Assembly (NCBI GenBank): GCA_037074765.1
Contig: JBAMDO010000235.1
Coordinates: forward strand, 1-64,000
Reading direction: 5' to 3'
Length of the DNA stretch: 64,000 nucleotides
Source: Mansonella perstans
Lineage: Eukaryota > Nematoda > Chromadorea > Rhabditida > Onchocercidae
The translations under genes were made by a program, and so were the position numbers. Shown here in pieces: positions 26,246-36,963 of the stretch (within the stretch, counting starts at the first letter, position 1; each line of letters opens with the position of its first letter). Below the pieces are notes generated by a model, which did no database searches, was not told the origin of the DNA, and saw only the letters and a list, made by a program, of their open reading frames with translations.

Positions 26246-27342
26246 GTTCGGGTTGGTTGTTTCGGGGTCTTTCTTGGATTTCAGGTTATCCTAACTTTTT
26301 AGGTACCATGTACCTAAAGATGTATAATTCAGGTTTCTTGTATTACTGACCATTTTTATGATAAAAATTTACAATATTTTTTCATTACATTTATTTGCAG
26401 CAATTTCTAAAACAATCACTACCATATCATATCATATACTGGAACGGAATTCTGGAAAAAGGATTCAAATTTGTGAAACAGAAATTGAACTTTTTTAAAG
26501 CCAGAAAGTATTCTTAAAGTTTCTAGTATCATCTTTAAAGAATCTAAAGACATGTTTAATGTAAAATCTTTTAAGTGCATGTATAATTTTTAAAATTTTA
26601 AAAGGTCAAATAGAAATGAACTTTCAAAAGTTTACTTTTTCTGCTTTAAAAGGGTTGTAGATTTTTAAGAATTATAATATTTTTTAATTATTATTAAGAA
26701 TTTTTTAATTTTAATGAATTTTTAATTATTAATTTCTAAAAAAAAAAATGTTCTGTATACTGATAAAAAAATGGAATGAATTAAAGATAAATGTTTGGTT
26801 TGGAAGTAATTTTGTAGTACATATCAATGATATTTATTTATACATATTGTGAATAGATCGTGAAGGAGGAATCTTAAGCTTCAGAGATTTTGCTCTCTCA
26901 TAATTCTCAGTGATACTGTACTGTACATTTTTTTGTTATGGTTGCTTTGTTTTTTTTGGGACATAACACAGCTCAATGGCGGGAAATGTGAGACATGAGA
27001 AGAGTTTAATTGTTTGGGAAGAATGATTGATACTTTAGGATGATTGGAAATAATGTCAATAGAATATAACGATATCTATCAATAGATTCCGATAGAATCA
27101 GATTCTATCAACAGATTCCGATAGAATCAGATTCTATCATTACTTCTGATTCTAACGGAATCTTTATTTTGTATTTCTAACGATTCATTTTGTTTCTTTA
27201 ACAGCAATTTGTGGCGAAATATTGTGATAGCAAAAATAACGAAAAAAATGTTCACTTTTAAGCAATGGTGTGTTTTTACTGATGAATAATTTCAGTTCAT
27301 TTTGATTTGTGACCAGTTACAATCACTACTCTAACAAACACA
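26246..27342. other. Intergenic upstream of histone H1
   Basis: No gene. Two copies of the perfect palindrome GATAGAATC-A-GATTCTATC lie at 27091-27109 and 27120-27138, 29 bp apart in a short direct repeat. Otherwise AT-rich. Confidence 0.6.
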
Positions 27343-28639
27343 ATGCCAGCCACTGAGGAAACTGCTGCTATTCCAAGCGCCGCAATGGGTGATAATTTAA
27401 ATAATATGATTGTATCACCGAACAATATTATACCAATAACTTCACCAGTTGGTAAGAAGAGAAACAATATGGTAGTAAGGATGAATGCTCATGTACCAAC
27501 AACAAAATCGTTGAAATCACAAGTGAAATCACAACACGCTCATCCACCCTATGGTAATATGATTAAAGCAGCATTATTGGCTACACAGGATAAAAAAGGT
27601 TCAAGTCGTGCAGCAATCCTGAAATATATCATGCAAAATTTTGCAGTAGGTGAAAATCCAACTATGGTGAGTTTTTGAATTTTTTTTTTTTTTGGATAAT
27701 TTCATTCTAACACATCAATTTTAATCCGATGAATGTATTGATCGAAATTGGTCAGACAGCAGCAGCAGTGTTAACACATACGGCATGGAGCATTGAGATA
27801 GATGTATGCGTTAGAAATGATACAGTTCAAATTTACTAAAGATTCAAATTATTGTGGATTCCGATGGGAATTATTTATATATTTTAAAACATTGAAAATT
27901 TCTGATCTAGATATTTAAAGGCGATAGCAAAGACCCAGGAGGTGCAAAAAAAAAAAAAAAAAGGTTTTGTTAGTTGCACTTGATTTATCATCATTTGATA
28001 TTTGCAAATTTTTTAAATATTTTTTATCATTTCATTCATACAATCACAGTTTTTTTTTTTTTTTTTTATTTTTTAAATCACATAAATATATAATAAATAG
28101 GTTTTGAACATTTAGGTTAATGCACATCTTAGAATGGGATTGAAACGCGGCGTTGCATCAGGTGTATTGAAACAAATGAAAGGCACTGGAGCTTCTGGAT
28201 CATTTCGTTTAGTTGATGCAAAATCAAAATCGGAATCACCTAAAAAAGTTAAGAAGTCAACAGCTGCAAAATCTGTTACAGCTGGTGGTGTAAAAATACT
28301 ATCATCAAAAAAATCCATGAAAACAAAATCTAGCGTGAAAAAGGTTATTCATTATTGAACTAACTAATTTTTGCATATGTTATACCATTCGTTATTTGTG
28401 ATGTGCTATTAATCATCATCTATTAAAATTTTATTTTCCTATAATTTAAGGTAGTTACATCGAAGGCTTCGAAACCAAAAGCTACACCGAAAAAGGCAAG
28501 AGCTGTTTCTACGGGAGGAGCTCAAAAAAGCAAGAAGGCTGCTAGCAGAACCAAAAAGCCAAAAGCTTCGACAGTTAAGTCGAAAACGGCGAAGAAATCA
28601 CCAGTAACACATGCAAGAAACAAGAAAGTTGCGGTTTAA
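27343..28639 (+). CDS. Linker histone H1
   Basis: Three exons, 27343-27666, 28116-28343 and 28451-28639, in phase 0 throughout, give 246 residues. The winged-helix globular domain spans about residues 66-141 and begins HPPYGNMIKAALLATQDKKG, with SSRAAILKYI and GLKRGVASGVLKQMKGTGAS following. The tail is lysine/serine/alanine-rich with SPKKVKK, ATPKKARA and KKSPVTHA motifs, as in H1. The N-terminal arm of about 65 residues is longer than usual for H1 and not very basic. H1 binds linker DNA at the nucleosome dyad and compacts chromatin. The two introns, and the lack of the canonical histone 26-nt stem-loop after the stop, point to a polyadenylated, replication-independent gene. Confidence 0.93.
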
Positions 28640-28752
28640 GAGCAGTGTTTACCTCATACTCGATCTCATTTGATTTTTTAATTAACAAATGCGTGTGGCA
28701 TAAGCTTTATTTTAAAAAGCTGCAGAATTCTTTTGGAGAATGTATTGTTATC

Positions 28753-28852
28753 GAGCTCTTTTATAGACTGTAGGACTCTTCCTACAGTCAATAAAAGAGC
28801 TTATAAAGATACGGTTTATCTTTATAAGCTCTTTTTTGGAGCTTATAAAGGT
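28753..28852. repeat. Overlapping inverted repeats in the H1 3' region
   Basis: Two mutually exclusive hairpins. First: arms 28755-28773 and 28782-28800, 18 of 19 bases paired, 8-base loop. Second: arms 28793-28811 and 28817-28835, 19 perfect pairs, 5-base loop CGGTT. The right arm of the first overlaps the left arm of the second. A further copy of GAGCTTATAAAG follows at about 28839. The structure is 115 bases after the H1 stop codon, so it could be in its 3' UTR, or be the remnant of a MITE-like element. Confidence 0.75.
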
Positions 28853-28859
28853 ACGATCC

Positions 28860-29133
28860 AATTATTCATGGATTAATAATTTATTAAAAATTACAATCGT
28901 AACGTGTCCTAGTTATGTCCACATATAAAATCTTGAGGGTATCGTTATAAAGGTACGGTTGTAGATGCCAAATTTCGTGTAGTTTTAGCGCTTTTTGTAC
29001 AATAACCGAAGAATACCTTTAAGAAGCCCTAATCGTATGAGGCGCTGAAGTTCATTAATCTGATGATTGCTGAATTTAGAGATCATTGATTTAGAATCAA
29101 GAATGGCGGAACGGAGTTCTATTTATTTGATGG

Positions 29134-29166
<33 letters not shown>

Positions 29167-31258
29167 CGCTTCTTTTCTTTTTTTATTAGATATTACTAAT
29201 ACATTAGCTGCACCAGTCCATTTTACTCTCGAACCTGCTTTGATTGTCAACGTTAAGAACACCTCTATGCAATCACATCATTCGTCAGCTGTATTGGTCA
29301 TCGGAAGCTTATACAAATACATAATAACATGCAAATTTTGTTTCGTTGTTCACTTTCAAACAATTCTGCAATTTATAATTTACAAATTGGATACGAAAGA
29401 TGTAAAATTCAAATTCAAGCAGTTGTTGATTTCCAAGTAAAGCTTGCTGACAAAATCACAACAATGGTTTTAGTGCTAATAATAGTTCCATATCAGTGTA
29501 GACAATGAAGGCATTAAAATAGGAAGGCAAACAAAGTAATAATAACAATAAAGCACTGGACAAAACCAATAAATAAATAAATAATCTTTGCATGAAATTG
29601 ATTGCACTAACTAAGCAGTAATAAGAAAAACGAATAGCTACTACCACAACGATAAAATGTTAACGATTTTTCCTGGTTATAATCGATAGTTTTATTTCAA
29701 GTTGTTTCTCCTGATTTGAAATATCCATGTAGGAAGGAAGGAATTGCTAATTCTTACCAAAAGAATGCTCCAAACATTTCGTTTCTAAAAAAAAAAAAAA
29801 AAAAAGAAAAAAAAGATGTAATTAAGCTGAAAAATGTCTTTTGAAAAGCACACACATAGAACGCATTAAATGTTAAATATTTTAAGCATGCAATGAGATT
29901 TTGAAAGTGTAAAAAAATGCAAAAGTTAAAATGATTATCATTCCACAAAACATATAATATAACAGATAAAAAAAAAAAAAAGTTTCGCACAAATTAGACG
30001 AACAAAACAAACAGGCATATATATCTATCTAATAAATGTAAGAAATTTTTCGAAAATACATTAGTTCAAATTGATTATAAAAATGGACACACAAAACAGG
30101 CATTTATTAATAAAATTTTTTTTTTTCAACCGAATAGTTCGTTTTTCTTCCAATAACTTGCGCAAATTAGAGCTGTATTTGATTTCCACAAATCTTTTAG
30201 TCATTTCGATGAACATTGCATTACATATTTTTTTTTTTTGTTCATTAGTGAGTTAAATTTCTTACGGCTTTCCCATATATTTTGATCATTAGAACACTTG
30301 CAAATTTGTTTTTAATTAAAATTAGTTAGAATAAAAGCGCAAAATACGGGTAAAAAAATATGGAAGATCATTTAGCAAAGAGGATGAGAAGATAATTTAC
30401 TTATAAATAAAGAAATCGTAGCGAAATGTGGCAGAATGAAGTAAGAAGACAAATAAGAAAAGTACAGTTAAGTTCAAAATGAATGATGGTTGGAAAATTA
30501 AAAATTGAATTTGACGAAATTGAATTTCCATAATAGAAATTACATTCATGATTTACTTCGCATTATTATTCATGCATATAAATAGAAAATTTGCGCATCA
30601 CAATTTGATAATTTACAATAGCAAATACGTCAACAGCCATAATATCACTAAATCCGCCATTTGCTCGTTATTTTCTGTCCAGTATTTTCATCACAACAGA
30701 ACAGTTAATATATCAGAGTTCTAGTTGAAGTTAACAGTTAACACAATATTGCTAGCTTACTTGAATGCTTCCAGTAAAATGTATTAATTTATTTACTTAA
30801 AAAAATAAAATTAGTTTTTCTTTTATCTAAATGTAACATAATTTAACTGAATAAAACTTAACTAAAGACGTAAAGTACAATATAAGCATTGCTAGTACAC
30901 AGAATATTCATTCTTGAATATTCTGTGTAGCAGAAGCGTCAAAGCTGAGAAACAAATATTCGTTCGAAAAAATTCCGACATATTTAGACAAAAATTCACA
31001 AACATAGTAATGAATGTGAAATATTACGAAAAGCATGCTATTATTTGAAAAAAAATGTAATCATTTATGAGTTGCAAACTGAAAAATTCCCACTCATTTT
31101 TGTAGATTAATTTTGTGAGTATTAATTACTGAGATGAGGATTATATGATAAGATCTCATGCAAATGATCAGAAATTATGTTTTTGATGAAAAATCAAGCT
31201 GAATTCAAATCTCACGCCAAGTGTTACATTAAACGTAGAAAAATGAGCAAAAATTCAA
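28860..31258. other. Intergenic, no supported gene
   Basis: Contains a run of 29 T at 29136-29164 with TTTATT at 29182-29187 (an AATAAA on the minus strand 17 bases before an A tract), and a hairpin with 15-bp arms at 30896-30910 and 30915-30929. ORFs on both strands are short and unrecognised. Confidence 0.5.
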
Positions 31259-32033
31259 TTACTTGGTTTGTGGTGCTTTTGGCTGAGCAGGTTGAAAAAC
31301 AGCACTTGATGCCATTAGATTCTGGATATACTGCCCAAGCACTTGATTTTCAGATCGTAATTTTAGGCTCTCTTCCTTGACACTATCAACACGCTGACTC
31401 AAATCTGCAAACAAAGGAATAATGAACATATGAAATATTTAATCATGATTTCATAAAAAGTGAAATTGAATTATTTTTTAATATTCTTTAACCAAAAATA
31501 AATTATTTTTTAACTTTATACCTAGAAAACTATTTATTAACAAATTTTTTACACGTAGGAGCAAAATTCTATGAGTAGAGAAATTCATAGAAACAGTGGA
31601 AAAAGAAATGATTTGATAAGTTCGAAATTCAATACCACTTCAAAGGACAAAGTTTTTTCACTTATTTTAAAGAGTAATTACTAATATTTTATAAAGAATT
31701 TTAAAGAGAATTTTAGTAAGGTTAGAAGAGTAAAATAGTTAGAATAATTGAGCAGTGAAATTACCATCCAGAGTATTTTGAAGTTCCAGAACTTGAGATA
31801 TTAGTCGTGCTTTTTCTTCTTGGTCATCAAATTCTTCTTTTGGTAGCGGTTGTGCTGGACGAGGAGTTCGACCTCCTGTATCTATTGAACTTCCTTGAGA
31901 CTCTAAAATCATTTAAAGATTTCAATTTTTAAGTGAAGTAAAAAATTTTCCAAAAAAATCTTCTAACTTCATATTGAAATTTACCATCATCTACAAGCGG
32001 GAAATCGTCTGTTTCGTCGATCTCTCCGGACAT
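31259..32033 (-). CDS. unc-69: Short coiled-coil protein, UNC-69/SCOC orthologue
   Basis: Three exons, 31985-32033, 31765-31902 and 31259-31404, joined in phase 1 at both junctions, give 110 residues. The N-terminal about 40 residues are acidic and disordered (starts [16 protein letters not shown]). A continuous coiled coil follows from about residue 45: [20 protein letters not shown], then [20 protein letters not shown] and [15 protein letters not shown], very close to human SCOC ([27 protein letters not shown]). SCOC/UNC-69 is a Golgi- and vesicle-associated dimeric coiled coil that partners UNC-76/FEZ1 in axon growth and synaptic vesicle transport, and ARL1 at the Golgi. A TTTCAG lies 4 bases before the ATG, a probable trans-splice site. 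Confidence 0.96.
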
Positions 32034-33130
32034 CAACCTGAAAGAACTCTTAATTAAAATAACCTAGATTTGATTAAAAGAAAAACATCTTTCGTTATTA
32101 TATCGTTATTATACAAAACAAATCGTTTGCCAATTTTAATTTCAGAACAAATATATCTGTTTATAATTAGGAAAGTTATTTTTGGACAAGTAGCACTATC
32201 TTTTAAGCTCCTAATTATTCAAAAATTTTCCAGTTCTCATTAAAAAAATGAAAAAAAAAATACGAATTTTTTTTTGACAAAAAATTAACTTTTATTCGCA
32301 TTGAAAACTTTCAAAATTTCGTATTTACATTGTTTTGTTGTAAATTCAATGATTTTAATGAAATGTATCTGAACAGAAAATCATTCAACAGTAAAATGAT
32401 AAGATTCAGACAGCAACAACCAGAAAGAAGAGTGAGAGAAATCGATGGCTAAGAATAAAGCGATGGATGATGATATTGGCTTAGGACAAAACGAGAAGTC
32501 TGCTGAAACTCTCTCAATCGATTTTGTAAATAGCCTTTAAAATAAAAATTTTTAAATTCAATAAGTTATTCATTTTTGAATTCTAAAATTCACAACGATT
32601 ATCCCGGAAAATTTCAATACTAGTTTCTGCATCCTTTATGCCTAACATAAATAAACTATCCTAACACATATGTCATGCGTCATTAAGTCACGTATAAGTC
32701 ACGTATGAACAGTCTTAATGAAGAAAATAAGGGAAGTATAAGTAAACGCATCGTCTATTTCAATAAACAATATTAATCAACAATTTTCATAATGATTACA
32801 TAATGATTAGTGAATATTGAAAATTCCGTTTACTATCGGATTCTATTTTTAAATTCTGTTTATTACTGATTCACATAATGATTAGTTATTCACGTAATAA
32901 TTGATGATTCACGTAATGGTTAATGATCCACGTAATGATTAGTGATTCACGTAATGATTAGTGATTCACAGATTATGTTAACAAATACATTGCATATATT
33001 TATAAATTCAATCTAACAATACATAAAAATACTGGGATACTGGGATGCGCTTTCTTATAGGTGTGCCAATTTTGAAAAATTAGCAAAATGAACAGAGAGA
33101 GATAGAGAGAGAGAAAATAGTCAAGAAGTG

Positions 33131-33270
33131 CTTTGAGAGGCTACCGCCCGCCCTCTGAGAGGCTATCAACCCGCCCTCTGAGAGCTATCCACCCAACGCC
33201 ACTCTGAGAGGCTATCTTCCCGCCCTCTGAGAGGCTATCCACCCGCACTCTGAGAGGCTATCCTCCCGCA
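33131..33270. repeat. GC-rich minisatellite
   Basis: About six imperfect copies, 22-32 bp apart, of a unit built on CTCTGAGAGGCTATC followed by a CCGCC-type spacer. It is much more GC-rich than its surroundings. Confidence 0.85.
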
Positions 33271-33477
33271 GTATCTCTGCTTCCCTTCCTGTTGCATTAC
33301 CCATCCATTCGCTCTGCCTAACAGTAAAAGAAATTAAAACTCATTTGGCCGAGCCGTTTTGGTATGAAAGTGCAGTGTCACGGTATACTATAGGTGGGCA
33401 GTCTGAGATATTGCGGGGGGATTGATATAAGCACCGCAATTACGTATGATTCTGTGTTATTTTTCATAAATCGGCAT

Positions 33478-33670
33478 GTTATATTCAAATAATTAGAATA
33501 TTGCTTTTTATGATCCTTTCACGTTTAATCTCACGTTACACGTTATATTCAAATAATTAGAATATTGCTGTCTATGATCCTTTCACGTTTAATCTCACGT
33601 TATACGTTATATTCAAATAATTAGAATATTGCTGTCTATGATCCTTTCACGTTTAGTCTCACGTTATACG
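33478..33670. repeat. Three tandem 64-bp repeats
   Basis: Units start at 33478, 33542 and 33606 with GTTATATTCAAATAATTAG and run through GATCCTTTCACGTTTAATCT. The copies differ at only a few positions. The array ends about 145 bp before the OST4 start, so it lies in that gene's promoter region. Confidence 0.92.
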
Positions 33671-33816
33671 TCTAATGTTACACCGTGTCTTTCTGTATTA
33701 CAATGCTATCTTCATGTATTTTTTTCCCCGTTTTATTTCATACATACACAGAACTTTAAATAATTTTCAGATTTTTCCCACTGATTTAAATTCTTGGATA
33801 ATTTCAGATATTAACA

Positions 33817-33927
33817 ATGATTACAGATATGCAATTAGGCATTGTAGCAAATGCCTTAGGCATTGCTATGCTTTTGCTAGTTGTCTTCTTTCATTATGTC
33901 ACAACCAGTCAAAATCAAAAGAAATAA
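33817..33927 (+). CDS. ost-4: Oligosaccharyltransferase subunit OST4
   Basis: A single-exon 36-residue ORF: MITDMQLGIVANALGIAMLL, then LVVFFHYVTTSQNQKK. This matches OST4 almost position by position (human OST4 is 37 residues, with MITDVQLAIFANMLG and LVVLYHYVAVN). OST4 is a single-span ER membrane protein of the oligosaccharyltransferase complex and stabilises the STT3-containing complex in N-glycosylation. The hydrophobic helix covers residues about 7-27; the C-terminal polar tail ends with lysines as in the family. A TTTCAG ends 10 bases before the ATG, a likely trans-splice acceptor. The longer overlapping ORF (33675-34031) in another frame is a shadow. The gene is too short for ordinary ORF thresholds. 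Confidence 0.93.
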   Translation: MITDMQLGIVANALGIAMLLLVVFFHYVTTSQNQKK

Positions 33928-34747
33928 TTCAGGTTTCAATTATATTCATTTCAATTGGTCATCAGTATTACTTTAATATTATCATTATCTTAATTATCAT
34001 ATTTCAATGCTTAATTACAAATTTGGAATGAAAATTGCATAATCTAAGGTACTAGTTCTATTTTTAAGTAATATTTACTCATACTTTTTGTGTTTGCAAC
34101 TAAATTATATTCATTTTATTTCAGATTATTCAAAGCGCTAAAATATTTTGCTTTATTTTATTTCTACATTTTGATGATATATTTATGGAAATATATCAAG
34201 TGAATTCTTCCGACAAACAGCTTAGCCAGTGCTATTACATTTGTGATATATTCGCGAAGCAACTGTAACATTGATATATTAATTGTATTCCTTATCTATG
34301 CCTTCCTGTAACCTGGAATCCATAACCTGAAAATAACATTTAAAATCTTCATGAATTATGATTAAAAACATTAGAATTAAGTAACGAAAGTAAACAGATA
34401 TGCTATACTGTTGTTTAACTCAAATATTGAAGAAGCATGATTGCAATGAAATATATATGTGTTATTCGTTTTTGTCTTCATCATGCTTTACTTAAACATT
34501 ACTATGCATTCCACTGTAAATTATTTGATTAAATATGAATGATAAAAATAAATTAGCAGCAATTGTTTATTTAATATCTTTGATATGCTGGTTGAGTTTA
34601 ACATTTATTTTTTTTTTCTGAAAAGATTTTATTGTTTTAAAAATTCCATAATTGGAATTTAAGTTAATTCATTAGCAAAGTTACCTTTTATAGTCACAGT
34701 TGATTTAAATCATTTTCTCAGTTTTACTTTTTGCAAGCATATTCTAA
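33928..34747. other. Intergenic between OST4 and UNC-50
   Basis: AT-rich, no ORF of note. Probably the OST4 3' UTR and the UNC-50 promoter; the two genes share a strand and are 820 bp apart. Confidence 0.5.
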
Positions 34748-36963
34748 ATGAGCCATACGAATGAGTTTATGCGGATTTCTAATGGCTTATCAGCTACTAC
34801 AGCTGTTGCACGAAGTATGGCACAAGCTGGTACTTCTTCTTTCACTTTTACATCTTCTGGAGGTCGAGGATTTCGCACTAGTGGTTATGCATCACCTGAT
34901 GCGAGATCTATTGCCAGTAACGGGTTAGTTCTATTTATTTGTACTATAGATCAACAATGTTTCGAACTTTTGTTTTGTTAATTTAATTGATGTAATTTGA
35001 TACACATTTTTATTGATGTAATTTGATACACTTCGACTTTTCTTATTTCATTATAGGAAATAGATAGGTAATTGTGCAGGATCAGCAACATTAGTGGAAT
35101 CCTTTTTCACAGTGGAATTTACAGGAATTATTCGTATTTGTTTCTACATTGATTTAATTATTTGAGCTTAAAGCCTGTATTTTTTTTATATGAACATGTT
35201 TTTAGGTCTACGGATCATATAGGATGTTTTACAGCAGTCAGGATGACAGCAGTAGCAAAACTTAATCGTTATTTTCGAAGACTTATTCGCTTTCGTCAGA
35301 TGGATTTCGAATTTGCTCTTTGGCAAATGATTTATTTGTTGATCAAGCCTCAGAAAGTATATCGCAACTTCATGTATCGCAAGCGTTCGTTTCCTGTTTT
35401 TCACCTTTATGATAAATGCTAAAGTTATAAAAGTACGGTATAGAAAGTGCTAGTAATTTCATCGTTATCTAGAAGGTACTACTTCAGGTTACTTTGGCAA
35501 AGTGATCCAAATCTCTAAAAGTCTACAAGGAAGTTAGGTAGAATGGCGTGACTATGATTATTCCTGTATTTGCTGAATATCTAGAGGAGAGGAGGCAATT
35601 TTATGAATGTCCAAGGGATTTTGTGTGAGATCTCCACTAAAAAATTTGTTTTAGGGACAAAGGACCAATGGGCACGCGACGATCCAGCTTTTCTTGTGCT
35701 TCTTCTGGCAGCTCTTGCTTTATCAAGTATTTTATTTGCATGGACTATTCAGCTTTCATTTATTGGCTTCATTGCATTTTTCCTATGGGTCGTTTTCATT
35801 GATTGCATTGGTGTCGGGATTCTCATCGCAACTATTTTATGGTAATCTATAATTTTTTAGTTATAATGTAGTATTCGCTTCACCTCTGAAAGGCGAAGAA
35901 AAGATTAGCATCATGAAAGTAAAGAAATGTTTGCATTTGTAAAATTCATTAAATTGAGAAGTTTTTCGAGAGTAATAAGACTGGAAAATTAGGAAAAAAA
36001 TCTGAGATAATTATCTCTAATTTTGCCATTTCTAAATCCATTTAATTTGCTCTAAAAAAATTTTTGTGGGCTTATAAAGGAATTCAGGGCTGGAATTAAG
36101 CTATAATAATAGCTTTTAGGCTTGCATCTAATCGTTTCTTGAGGCGAATTGACGATCAGGATGTAGAATGGGCTTATTGCTTTGATGTACATCTCAATGC
36201 ATTTTTTCCGATGCTTATGTTTCTTCATGTTCTTTTACCTCTGACATTTTCACGTAAGATTGACAATTGACAATATTGACAATTTGACAATAGATTGACA
36301 ATCACAGTTTCATTTTCATGGAAATAATTCATCAATTTTATAACTATAGGGATTTCTCTTATTTAATGTAAATTCAGATGTCAAATGGAAATGCTTTTTA
36401 GATCTGATAGGTTTCGATGCATTTTTGCCACGACTTTTTGGCAATACGATTTGGTTCGTGGCTGTAGTTTACTATATATATATCACCTTTTTGGGATATA
36501 CTGGTATCTTACATGATTTTTTGTTAGTTATGACAGAATTTATATAATTTACGGTTGATTTCACGAAAGTTCTTTTCACTTTCTCAGAGTTTACAATACG
36601 TAGGGATAGTATTGTTTGTTATTTATCTCTTCACTGAAATAGTCGCGTATTTAAATGGAAAGTTGTAACATAACATCTTCGAATTTTTAGCTGCTGCATA
36701 CCAAGATGATTTTAAGGGTTTTTTATCCGAATACTCATTCTTTTAATTACAAGCAAAAGGAAAATCAGAATTTTAATTCCATTTTCAATTTTCAAATATC
36801 ACTTTCAGCACTTCCAATACTGAAAAATACGCACATTTTCCTGTATCCGATTTCATTTCTCTTTATATTTTATGTGGCGACTGTCACGGGCGGTTGGAAT
36901 ATTTCGCTGACAGCTATGGATTTTTATCACTTAAGAGCTGAAAATAGACAAAGAGGACATTGA
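34748..36963 (+). CDS. unc-50: UNC-50/GMH1 Golgi membrane protein
   Basis: Six phase-consistent exons: 34748-34923, 35206-35384, 35655-35841, 36120-36253, 36378-36503, 36809-36963; 318 residues (human UNC50 is 259; the extra length is mostly an N-terminal polar arm). Conserved blocks: RLIRFRQMDFEFALWQMIYL, KPQKVYRNFMYRK, TKDQWARDDPAFLVLL, LWVVFIDCIGVGILIATILW, DVEWAYCFDVHLNAFFP, GNTIWFVAVVYYIYITFLGY and ALPILKNT. Five or so hydrophobic spans follow the RFRQMDFE block. UNC-50 is an ER/Golgi multi-span protein; in C. elegans it is needed for delivery of some nicotinic acetylcholine receptors to the muscle surface, and the yeast homologue Gmh1 interacts with the ARF exchange factor Gea1. C. elegans unc-50 and unc-69 lie on the same cosmid, so closeness to UNC-69 here is conserved linkage. 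Confidence 0.96.

Larger units (their letters stand above)
32038..33816. other. Repeat-rich intergenic region between UNC-69 and OST4
   Basis: Divergent intergenic sequence. It holds about five degenerate copies of a roughly 20-bp unit (ATTCACGTAATGATTAGTG) at 32875-32967, a GA-rich run at 33092-33116, and the two arrays listed separately. No coding frame supported. Confidence 0.6.

Noticed and set aside
33675..34031. 118-residue plus-strand ORF
   Set aside because: It is out of frame with OST4 and composed of AT-rich low-complexity codons; OST4 explains the conserved coding signal.
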